DNA from: Deltaproteobacteria bacterium
Lineage (GTDB): Bacteria > Desulfobacterota > Desulfobacteria > Desulfobacterales > JAFDCJ01
Assembly (NCBI GenBank): GCA_019310665.1
Contig: JAFDDW010000145.1
Location: forward strand, 1-5,914
Direction: 5' to 3'
Length of the DNA stretch: 5,914 nt
Below, piece after piece: positions 1 to 5,763 of this stretch. The translations under genes were made by a program, and so were the position numbers. Position 1 is the stretch's first letter. Each line of letters begins with the position of its first letter. The notes beneath the pieces are model-generated. The model did not search any database. It saw nothing but the letters and a program-made list of their open reading frames with translations, and was not told the origin of the DNA.

Positions 1-542
1 ATTTTTTTTTGGGCCTTGTTGAGATAGAGCAGGTGTCCTTTGTTTTGGCCGTAACGATATAGATCCCGGGTGATTTTAACATCATGTCGGCAGTATTTGA
101 TGATTTCGAGAATTCGCCCCTGCTTCCACCATCGCAGCGCCTGAAGGCCATCGGCCGTTTTGGCGGTGCCTAAAGTTGCCGAGGCCAAATGGTCCAAGGA
201 TAAACGAAAACCCAGATAATTTTTTATTTCTTCCAGGATATCCAGGTTGTTGAGTTTCATAAAATCAAAGTCGGTGTATCCTTTGAGTACCTGATAATCG
301 AAGCGTTTGATGTTGAATCCGATGACCAGGTCAAACCTCTGCAGACGCTCAATAAACAAGTGTATTTGATTTTCAATGAAATCGATGTACCGATCCGCTT
401 TTGAATCATAAAGTACGGCGCAACTGATCTTCATCAATTCCGCCCGGTGCCATCCTCCGACGTCGGCTGCCGAAAGCTGAGTTTCCAGGTCAAAGACGCC
501 ATAGTGCAGCTTCCTATGGGATGGCGTTTTCTTTGATCTCAT
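1..542 (-). CDS. DEDDy 3'-5' exonuclease / RNase H-like domain protein, C-terminus cut by window edge
   Basis: An open frame from ATG at 542 runs off the left edge (180 codons visible). Three exonuclease motifs are seen: ExoI F-D18-L-E20-T, ExoII G-F-N77 to F81-D82, and ExoIII Y150-C-R-H-D154. Together they give the full metal-binding D-E-D-D set with the tyrosine of the DEDDy class. By family knowledge this suggests a metal-dependent 3'-5' nuclease of the PolB-exonuclease-like or RNase_H_2/YprB-like group, acting in the cytoplasm. The exact substrate (DNA or RNA) cannot be told. The start codon overlaps the efp stop as ATGA, with AAAGGG and AAGGA just upstream, so translational coupling to efp is likely. 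A run of nine A on the coding strand lies at the very edge (positions 2-10), so what follows is unknown. The nuclease fold is secure; the subfamily is not. Confidence 0.85.
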   Translation of the reverse strand, partial: MRSKKTPSHRKLHYGVFDLETQLSAADVGGWHRAELMKISCAVLYDSKADRYIDFIENQIHLFIERLQRFDLVIGFNIKRFDYQVLKGYTDFDFMKLNNLDILEEIKNYLGFRLSLDHLASATLGTAKTADGLQALRWWKQGRILEIIKYCRHDVKITRDLYRYGQNKGHLLYLNKAQKK

Positions 543-1102
543 TCCTTAACCCTTTCCACGTACTCTCCGGTACGGGTATCGATTTTTAACAGCTCTCCCT
601 CCTCGATAAAGGGCGGCACCTGTATTACATGACCTGTTTCCAGGGTTGCCGGCTTTGAATCGCCGGAGGCCGTATCTCCTTTTACCCAGGGCTCGGTTTT
701 TTCAACTTTTAAATTAATAAAAATTGGCAGGGATATCCCAATGGGAGTGCCTTCAAACAATAATATATTGCAAACGGTGTTTTCTTTGAGAAAATTTATG
801 GCATCACTAACCTGCTCGGCGGTAAGAAATTCCTGCTCGTAGGTGGACGTATTCATGAAACAGAATTGTTCTCCATCTGAATACAGGTATTCCATTTCCT
901 GTTCATTCAGATCCGGTTGTTTGAACTTATCATTAGACCTGAAGGTTTTGTCGAATTGGACACCGGTGACCATATTTTTCAATTTGCATTTATAAAGAGC
1001 CTTACCCTTTCCCGGTTTGGTAAACTCAAACTGCACAATAGCATACGGTTCACCATCCAGTTCAATTTTGAGACCTTTTCTCAAATCGCTACTTGCAATC
1101 AT
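539..1102 (-). CDS. efp: translation elongation factor P (EF-P)
   Basis: The 187-residue product matches the usual EF-P length and aligns by eye with E. coli EF-P throughout: N-terminal KOW-like domain (about 1-63), OB domain II and C-terminal OB domain III ending TRTGEYVERVKE. EF-P binds between the ribosomal P and E sites and relieves stalling at polyproline stretches. The tip loop reads TKPGKGKA, placing Lys32 where E. coli has the modified Lys34. A lysine there fits beta-lysylation (EpmA/EpmB) or another lysine modification rather than EarP rhamnosylation of arginine; no modification gene is in view. The ATG at 1102 has AAGGA eight bases upstream. The gene overlaps the downstream nuclease gene by four bases. 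The upstream gene on the same strand is 262 bp away across repeats, so efp probably has its own promoter, though none stands out. Confidence 0.97.
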   Translation of the reverse strand: MIASSDLRKGLKIELDGEPYAIVQFEFTKPGKGKALYKCKLKNMVTGVQFDKTFRSNDKFKQPDLNEQEMEYLYSDGEQFCFMNTSTYEQEFLTAEQVSDAINFLKENTVCNILLFEGTPIGISLPIFINLKVEKTEPWVKGDTASGDSKPATLETGHVIQVPPFIEEGELLKIDTRTGEYVERVKE

Positions 1103-1125
1103 TATTTATTTCCTTATTTCTGTAG

Positions 1126-1139
1126 GTTCTGCGTTCTGG
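1126..1139. repeat. two tandem 7-mers, GTTCTGS
   Basis: GTTCTGC is directly followed by GTTCTGG, 24 bp upstream of the efp start. A related GGTTCTGGGG occurs at 1211-1220. The tract is short and could be chance on its own, but it sits in a gap containing two clearer short tandem tracts. Confidence 0.45.
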
Positions 1140-1147
1140 GCTTTTCG

Positions 1148-1175
1148 ATTTCGGATTTCGGAATTCGGATTTCGG
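1148..1175. repeat. tandem 7-bp repeat ATTTCGG, four copies
   Basis: Four head-to-tail units are present: ATTTCGG, ATTTCGG, AATTCGG (one mismatch), ATTTCGG. The tract is bracketed by CTTTTC (1141-1146) and its inverse GAAAAG (1179-1184). It lies about 45-75 bp upstream of the efp start on the untranslated side. It is non-coding low-complexity DNA; a role is not evident. Confidence 0.85.
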
Positions 1176-1202
1176 ATTGAAAAGATAGTGTCAGTGAGTT
1201 GC

Positions 1203-1226
1203 GGGTTGGGGGTTCTGGGGATCGGG
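1203..1226 (+). other. G-quadruplex motif upstream of efp
   Basis: Four G-tracts (GGG 1203-1205, GGGGG 1208-1212, GGGG 1217-1220, GGG 1224-1226) are separated by loops of 2, 4 and 3 bases, matching the classical G3+ N1-7 pattern. The G-rich strand is the plus strand, i.e. the template strand for efp, about 100-125 bp before its ATG. The efp-direction leader would therefore be C-rich. Folding in the cell is inference. Confidence 0.6.
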
Positions 1227-1310
1227 ATTTTTGGATAACCCTCATATGAAACTTCAGTTTCTTTTTGGATTAAACTGGCCGTTTCAGCCGCAAGCAGCTG
1301 GGCTCAACCC

Positions 1311-1364
1311 TGAACCTCTGAACCTCTGAACCTTTGAACCCTGAACATGTTTTTCCTGAACCTT
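1311..1364. repeat. tandem TGAACCTC repeat abutting the trpF-like stop codon
   Basis: Units in order are TGAACCTC (1311), TGAACCTC (1319), TGAACCTT (1327), TGAACCC (1335) and TGAACATG (1342); after a 7-bp interruption comes TGAACCTT (1357-1364). The last unit touches the TAA stop (1367-1365) of the minus-strand TrpF-like gene. Read on the minus strand these are AGGTTCA units. The tract is non-coding and has no terminator-like stem with a U-run. Confidence 0.85.
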
Positions 1365-2153
1365 TTAACCCGCTATAGCCTTCTCAGCCGCGCGAACAGC
1401 GCTAACCAGTTGTTTTAACTTTTTAAAATCTTTCTTAAAACGAATCGGTACTCCCTGGCCATCCCGGGAATTGGTCTGGGTGCAGCTGTCAACACCTTCC
1501 GGCCGGACCTGCATGATCCCTTGGGCCACATTGTCAGGTGAAATGCCACCGGCCAGTATAACCGGGATATTGCTTTTTGAAGCCAGCTCAGCAGCTGTAT
1601 GCCAGCAGCACGTCTGCCCGGTAATGCCCACAAACCCCTGAACCGGTTGGGAATCGGCACTTGTTTTCGACTCGTCTGAGAGCATCGTATCAGTTAGAAA
1701 AAAATCACTGGCCGGCTCAAATATTTTTCCAAAATCAAGCGTGGGCACTGAATGGCTCTTACCGGATTGCGCAATCGGAATGGAGCGCATAATCATGATC
1801 TGGGGAAATCGCTTTTTGACATCTTCCTGCAAACCAATCAATTTTCGACAATAATTCCATACATCTTCATGGTCGGTCAATGCCTCACAGAAATGGACAA
1901 TGTCAGGTTGATAATAATCAAGTGTGCGCCATACCGAATCCGGTGAATTAAACAGCAGTATCAGACTGCTTTTGGCTGATGAAGAACTGACCAGATCCAT
2001 AGTGTCCCTCACACCGGAGACTTTCCAATCAGTCTCAGAAACAATTACACTGCCGATGTGATCAACACCGATTTGAATCAGTTCCTCCGCTTCTTGCGGA
2101 TTCTGTATTTCATAGATCTGGACGATTATTTTTTTATCTCTTTCATTATACAA
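1365..2153 (-). CDS. TrpF-like TIM-barrel protein (divergent phosphoribosylanthranilate isomerase homologue)
   Basis: The 262-residue product resembles phosphoribosylanthranilate isomerase: an N-terminal beta-strand and GVDHIGSV (29-36), QPDIVHF (82-88) at the usual QLHG site, GITGQ (176-180) for GGTGK, and PVILAGGISPDNV (197-209) followed by VRPEGVD (216-222), the phosphate-binding end of the barrel. True TrpF has a catalytic cysteine in K-I-C-G; here the site reads V-Q-I-Y14-E, so that base is missing. An aspartate (TD155T) is kept near the second catalytic position. The protein is about 50 residues longer than typical TrpF and no trp genes are near, so tryptophan synthesis is doubtful; I would call it a paralogue of unknown substrate. 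The in-frame start is TTG with a weak GGGA upstream. An out-of-frame ATG (2146) joined through an A7 run would give a more natural N-terminus. It is divergent from guaA. Confidence 0.75.
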   Translation of the reverse strand: MYNERDKKIIVQIYEIQNPQEAEELIQIGVDHIGSVIVSETDWKVSGVRDTMDLVSSSSAKSSLILLFNSPDSVWRTLDYYQPDIVHFCEALTDHEDVWNYCRKLIGLQEDVKKRFPQIMIMRSIPIAQSGKSHSVPTLDFGKIFEPASDFFLTDTMLSDESKTSADSQPVQGFVGITGQTCCWHTAAELASKSNIPVILAGGISPDNVAQGIMQVRPEGVDSCTQTNSRDGQGVPIRFKKDFKKLKQLVSAVRAAEKAIAG

Positions 2154-2180
2154 GGCATTTCCCAGTTTACAAATTTAGAG

Positions 2181-2209
2181 TTGACTTTTTGGGCCGTGTC
2201 TAACATATT
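2181..2209 (+). promoter_or_regulatory. candidate sigma-70-type promoter for guaA
   Basis: TTGACT (2181-2186, 5 of 6 to consensus) and CATATT (2204-2209, 4 of 6) are 17 bp apart. A start of transcription near 2216 would leave a leader of about 40 nt before the guaA ATG, too short for a purine riboswitch, and none is seen. The site lies in the 102-bp divergent gap between the trpF-like gene and guaA. Confidence 0.4.
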
Positions 2210-2255
2210 CAGCCTGTTTTCGCAATCCGTTTCACGCAAAACGAGGGTAAGGAAT

Positions 2256-3785
2256 ATGATACTGATCATCGATTTTGGCTCCCAGTATAATCAGTTAATC
2301 GCACGCAGGGTTCGAGAGCACCATGTGTATTGCCAAATTGAACCGCCCGACATTACTGCTGAGGAGATAACGTCCCTGAATCCGGAGGGTATTATCCTGT
2401 CCGGCGGTCCGGCGAGCATTTATGAAAAGAACAGCCCCAAAGCCGACCGGGCTATTTTTAAACTGGGTATTCCCGTATTGGGCATATGTTACGGTATGCA
2501 TTCTATGATGGCAGCCCTTGGCGGAACCGTGAAGCGGTCCGGCAAGCGTGAATACGGATTTGCTGAGCTTGAAATAAAGAAACCGGAAGGTTTCTTTGAA
2601 GGTGTAAGTAAAAAAAGCACCTGCTGGATGAGTCATGCTGATTCGATTACCAAATTGCCCGCCGGTTTCAAAACAGCTGCCTCCACAGCCAACACCAAAT
2701 TTGCGGCTGTTGTGCATGTCAAAAAGAATCTTTTTGGCGTCCAATATCATCCCGAGGTTGTCCACACCCAAATGGGCAAAAAGATGTTGCGCAACTTTTT
2801 ACATAACGTGTGTGAGTGCAAACGTTCCTGGACCATGAAGTCTTTTGCCAAACAGGCCATCGAGAACATCCGCGAAAATGTAGGCCCTAAAAAAGTCATC
2901 CTGGGTTTAAGCGGCGGTGTGGATTCTTCGGTGGCGGCGGTTCTCATTCATAATAGTATCGGTAAAAAACTGACCTGTATATTTGTCGACAATGGTCTGC
3001 TGAGAAAAAATGAAGCCCAAAAGCTCAAGGTTACCCTGAAACGTTACCTGCACATCAATATTCGATTCGTAAATGCCAGGACTCAGTTTCTAAAGGCCCT
3101 TGACAAGGTCACGGATCCGGAAAAAAAACGCAAAATCATCGGCCGGATTTTCATTAAAGTCTTTGAGGCGGAAGCCCGTAAAATAAAGGGTGCAGACTTT
3201 TTAGCCCAGGGAACCCTGTATCCGGATGTGATTGAATCGGTGTCAGCATTTGGGGGTCCAACTTCAGTTATCAAATCCCATCATAACGTTGGCGGGCTAC
3301 CCAAAAAAATGAAATTGAAACTCATCGAGCCCTTGAAGTATTTGTTTAAGGATGAGGTGCGCCTGCTGGGTAAAGAGCTGGGATTACCGGAAGATTTAAT
3401 CTGGCGTCAGCCGTTTCCGGGACCGGGCCTGGCCATCAGAATTATTGGCGAGATTACCCCCCGAAAGCTTACTATATTGCGCAACGTGGATGATCTTTTA
3501 CTGGAAGAAATCAAAAAAGCCGGTTATTATAAGAAATTGTGGCAATCATTTGCTGTTCTATTGCCGATTAAGAGTGTGGGCGTCATGGGTGATCAACGCA
3601 CTTATGAAAATATCGTGGCGATTCGTGCGGTAACAAGTAAAGATGCGATGACGGCCGATTGGGCTAAACTGCCTCATAAATTTTTGGGCCAAATTTCAAA
3701 CCGGATCATCAATGAAGTCAGTGGCGTGAATCGGGTGGTTTATGATATCAGTTCCAAACCGCCCAGTACAATCGAATGGGAATAA
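2256..3785 (+). CDS. guaA: GMP synthase (glutamine-hydrolysing)
   Basis: The enzyme makes GMP from XMP, ATP and glutamine, the last step of guanine nucleotide synthesis, in the cytoplasm. The 509 residues fit the family (about 510-525). Domains: class I glutamine amidotransferase (1-190) with nucleophile Cys78 in GICYGMH and the His165/Glu167 pair in GVQYHPEV; ATP pyrophosphatase (about 193-385) with P-loop SGGVDSS (219-225); and C-terminal dimerisation domain ending KPPSTIEWE. I place the start at ATG 2256 because MILIIDFGSQ is the family N-terminus; the frame stays open upstream to 2058 but that part is unlike GuaA and overlaps the divergent gene. GAGGGTAAGGA lies just upstream. His82 replaces the more common Gln in the nucleophile motif. 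guaB is not adjacent. The next gene begins six bases after the stop, so co-transcription is likely. Confidence 0.97.
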   Translation: MILIIDFGSQYNQLIARRVREHHVYCQIEPPDITAEEITSLNPEGIILSGGPASIYEKNSPKADRAIFKLGIPVLGICYGMHSMMAALGGTVKRSGKREYGFAELEIKKPEGFFEGVSKKSTCWMSHADSITKLPAGFKTAASTANTKFAAVVHVKKNLFGVQYHPEVVHTQMGKKMLRNFLHNVCECKRSWTMKSFAKQAIENIRENVGPKKVILGLSGGVDSSVAAVLIHNSIGKKLTCIFVDNGLLRKNEAQKLKVTLKRYLHINIRFVNARTQFLKALDKVTDPEKKRKIIGRIFIKVFEAEARKIKGADFLAQGTLYPDVIESVSAFGGPTSVIKSHHNVGGLPKKMKLKLIEPLKYLFKDEVRLLGKELGLPEDLIWRQPFPGPGLAIRIIGEITPRKLTILRNVDDLLLEEIKKAGYYKKLWQSFAVLLPIKSVGVMGDQRTYENIVAIRAVTSKDAMTADWAKLPHKFLGQISNRIINEVSGVNRVVYDISSKPPSTIEWE

Positions 3786-3791
3786 TCAACC

Positions 3792-4733
3792 ATGGCTGAA
3801 GAAAATCCCCCCGAATTTAAATTTAACGCAGACGATCAAGATCCTGAAGCCTTTTATCGCGAGGAAATAAAGGATCTACGGGTTGAAAAATTAAGTCAAC
3901 GGATTATACTATTGTCGATTCTTCTGCCTATTTTGATGGGAGTCGCCATATTTTTCGTTTATCGCGATCTCACCGGCAGAGTAGGCCGCAGTCAGGATAC
4001 CGGATCTATTGAGGCCCAAAGAATCTCAAGGGAACTTGAGGAAATCTCAAAAAAATTCAATGAAAAATTAATCACCTTTTCGACGACGTTGTCGACCCAG
4101 GATAAAAATTTCGATGCCACGATTTCAGGAAAACTGGCGGCTATAAATAAAAATCTCAATGCCTTAAACAAAAATTTGAAATCCTTGAATGCCAATTTGA
4201 ACCAGACCAAGAGCACTGTTAAGAATCTGGCGGGCTCCAAAGCGGATAAAAAAAGCCAGGACGCGGCCTTTGCTAAAGTCAATGCTGCTTTGAAACCCCT
4301 TAAAAAAGAGCTAAAATCGTTAACGGGACTTCGCAGTGAATTAAAGACGGTATCCTCCGAAATCAAAAAGATGGAAGGTAACTTTAGTCGAAAACTTGCC
4401 GAAGTTGCCACCGCGGTAGAGCAATCCCAAAAGGACACCGCCCAACTCCAGACCTCGATTACCCGCCTGTCAGACGATAAAATCGATAAAGACACATTTG
4501 GGCTGGAGGCCTTCAAACTCAAAAAAAGTTTCCATAACCTCCTATCGCATGAGATCACGGCAATTAACCAGGAGCTGGATTCGATTCAGAAGAAAATTGA
4601 CGACATTCAAAAATTGTCCAAATCGCCAAAACGGTCCCTGAAATCGTTATCAAAAAAGACATCGCCCGCAACTGATAAAGCCACAGCTCCATCAAAATCA
4701 GGATCCATCGATGAGCAAGATCTCCCCGAATAG
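3792..4733 (+). CDS. single-span membrane protein with long coiled coil, function unknown
   Basis: The 313-residue protein has a charged N-terminus (1-37), one hydrophobic segment (about 38-57, IILLSILLPI onward) and a long Lys/Asn/Ser/Leu-rich coiled-coil-like region (about 75-275). Residues 118-138 are three consecutive 7-residue units (INKNLNA, LNKNLKS, LNANLNQ). The C-terminal tail (277-313) is Ser/Lys-rich, turning acidic at the end. There is no cleavable signal peptide, so it is probably an inner-membrane anchored protein with a cytoplasmic N-terminus and the coiled coil outside, though the positive charges on both sides make topology uncertain. The ATG at 3792 is six bases after guaA, with GGGAA as a weak ribosome site, and larB follows 34 bp later. 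I recognise no family; an envelope-organising or scaffold role would be a guess. Confidence 0.85.
   Translation: MAEENPPEFKFNADDQDPEAFYREEIKDLRVEKLSQRIILLSILLPILMGVAIFFVYRDLTGRVGRSQDTGSIEAQRISRELEEISKKFNEKLITFSTTLSTQDKNFDATISGKLAAINKNLNALNKNLKSLNANLNQTKSTVKNLAGSKADKKSQDAAFAKVNAALKPLKKELKSLTGLRSELKTVSSEIKKMEGNFSRKLAEVATAVEQSQKDTAQLQTSITRLSDDKIDKDTFGLEAFKLKKSFHNLLSHEITAINQELDSIQKKIDDIQKLSKSPKRSLKSLSKKTSPATDKATAPSKSGSIDEQDLPE
4143..4205 (+). repeat. three in-frame 21-bp heptad units in the coiled-coil gene
   Basis: The segment encodes residues 118-138 as three 7-residue units with the pattern (I/L)-N-x-N-L-x-x, matching one heptad per 21 bp. The DNA copies are diverged (for example AATAAAAATCTCAAT versus AACAAAAATTTGAAA), so this is an old duplication or selection on the heptad rather than a recent expansion. 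Confidence 0.7.
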
Positions 4734-4767
4734 ATTTGGGCAGAGATTAGTCTGATTGAGGAATTAT

Positions 4768-5517
4768 ATGAATAAAGATTTGTTAATCAAACTTTTAAAA
4801 TTAGTTGCCGACGGCAAAACCACTGTTGGAGATGCTGCCGGCAGACTTGAGCACATGGCCTATGAAGACATTGCCTATGCTCACATCGATCATCATCGCT
4901 CCCTGCGCAAGGGGTTCCCGGAAGTCATTTTTGGCGAAGGCAAAACCGCCGATCAAATTGCGGGGATAATGGAGAAAATGCAGAACCAGGAAAATATTAT
5001 TCTGGTCACCCGTGTTGATCAGGAAAAGGCGGACATTGTTTTGTCACGATTCCCCCCTGCGGTTTATCATGCCGATGCCCGCATGATCGTGCTGGAACTG
5101 AACCCGATCATGATACAGGGCCGTGGACCCATCCTGATTATTTCGGCTGGCACTTCGGATATTCCAGTGGCCAGAGAGGCGTATTTGACAGCCAGTGCCA
5201 TGGGAAACAGCGTTGATACCATCTTCGATGTCGGAGTATCCGGTATCCATCGATTGCTGGATCACCATCAAGCCATTGATCAAGCGAACGTTTTGATTGT
5301 CGTGGCCGGTATGGAAGGCGCGCTTCCCAGTGTTGTGGCAGGTATGGTGGATCGACCGGTCATAGCCGTCCCGACCAGTGTAGGATATGGTGTCAATCTC
5401 GGTGGATTGACTGCACTTTTTGCCATGCTAAACAGCTGCAGTTCGAATGTGTCGGTTGTCAATATCGATAATGGATTTGGCGCCGGTTATGTGGCGTCCA
5501 CGATTAACAGGGAATAG
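4768..5517 (+). CDS. larB: nickel-pincer cofactor biosynthesis protein LarB (NaAD carboxylase/hydrolase)
   Basis: LarB carboxylates C5 of the pyridinium ring of nicotinic acid adenine dinucleotide and hydrolyses its phosphoanhydride, giving the precursor that LarE sulfurates and LarC loads with nickel for LarA-type racemases and epimerases. The 249 residues match the family (about 246). The C-terminal PurE-like domain shows ISAGTSDIPVAREA (125-138), GMEGALPSVVAG (181-192), VPTSVGYG (201-208), MLNSC (220-224) and VNIDNGFGAGY (231-241). Glu183 and Cys224 have the same 41-residue spacing as the reported catalytic Glu180 and substrate-binding Cys221 of the Lactiplantibacillus enzyme. I chose ATG 4768 over the in-frame TTG at 4756 because GAGGA sits five bases before it. 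Two tandem TAG codons end the gene. No larA, larC or larE is in view. Generic annotation as a PurE-like AIR carboxylase would be misleading. Confidence 0.93.
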   Translation: MNKDLLIKLLKLVADGKTTVGDAAGRLEHMAYEDIAYAHIDHHRSLRKGFPEVIFGEGKTADQIAGIMEKMQNQENIILVTRVDQEKADIVLSRFPPAVYHADARMIVLELNPIMIQGRGPILIISAGTSDIPVAREAYLTASAMGNSVDTIFDVGVSGIHRLLDHHQAIDQANVLIVVAGMEGALPSVVAGMVDRPVIAVPTSVGYGVNLGGLTALFAMLNSCSSNVSVVNIDNGFGAGYVASTINRE

Positions 5518-5590
5518 TAGTCCGTTGGCTATATGCTGTCTTGGTGCGATTATCGGAAAATTTTATTTTATGCAGTAATTGCTATGCGAA

Positions 5591-5748
5591 ATGCCTAAAA
5601 TTTCAAAATGCCTAAATTGCCTAAAGTTAAGGAATTCTGTCGATTTTTTAATTTACAACCGCAAGGCACGCTATTATATTTTTGCTCGACAAATTATATA
5701 AACAGCCGGAGCGCAGCGACACCACAATTTTAGGCACTTTAGGCATTT
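5591..5748. repeat. MITE-like inverted-repeat structure with TGCCTAAA arms
   Basis: The left side carries TGCCTAAA at 5592, 5609 and 5618; the right side carries the inverse TTTAGGCA at 5729 and 5738. The 19-bp left arm 5608-5626 matches the inverse of 5728-5746 at 17 of 19 positions, with the same 9-bp spacing between the two units. A nested inverted pair, TGTCGA (5638-5643) and TCGACA (5686-5691), lies inside. No open frame of note and no clear target-site duplication are present. It fills most of the 246-bp gap after larB. Mobility is inference; a hairpin-forming dispersed intergenic repeat is the safer description. Confidence 0.7.
5652..5680 (+). promoter_or_regulatory. candidate sigma-70-type promoter inside the inverted repeat
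   Basis: TTTACA (5652-5657) and TATATT (5675-5680), each 5 of 6 to consensus, are exactly 17 bp apart. Transcription would begin near 5687 and pass through the right arm into the gene at 5764. The AT-rich setting raises the chance of a false match. Confidence 0.45.
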
Positions 5749-5763
5749 AATGGGAAGTTAATT

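Noticed and set aside
1248..1266. Small hairpin GAAAC-TTCA-GTTTC followed by five T on the plus strand, terminator-like
   Set aside because: The stem is only 5 bp and AT-rich, and no plus-strand gene ends before it. Read in the direction of the minus-strand genes there is no U-run.
1415..1660. 81-codon minus-strand frame inside the TrpF-like gene
   Set aside because: It is an out-of-frame shadow on the same strand as a gene with clear homology.
2216..2242. Imperfect hairpin GTTTTCGC / GCAAAAC before guaA as a riboswitch or attenuator
   Set aside because: The stem has a bulge and is weak, and the leader is too short for a known purine-sensing structure.
2058..2255. 66-residue N-terminal extension of GuaA
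   Set aside because: The frame is open but the residues do not resemble GuaA, overlap the divergent gene, and cover the promoter candidate. ATG 2256 has a ribosome site and the family N-terminus.
2295..2771. Open frame of 158 codons on the minus strand within guaA
   Set aside because: It is antisense to the conserved amidotransferase domain of guaA and has no recognisable protein features.
3992..4558. Long open frame (188 codons) on the minus strand inside the coiled-coil gene
   Set aside because: It is exactly antisense to the Lys/Asn/Ser-rich coding sequence, whose codon use removes stops on the opposite strand. The translation has no family look, and the plus-strand gene has start, ribosome site and operon context.
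4756..4767. TTG start four codons upstream of the larB ATG
   Set aside because: The GAGGA ribosome site overlaps this TTG and is well spaced for the ATG at 4768.
5521..5573. TCCG ... CGGA with T-rich stretch after larB as a terminator
   Set aside because: The pairing is only four bases across a loop of about 30 nt, not enough for an intrinsic terminator.
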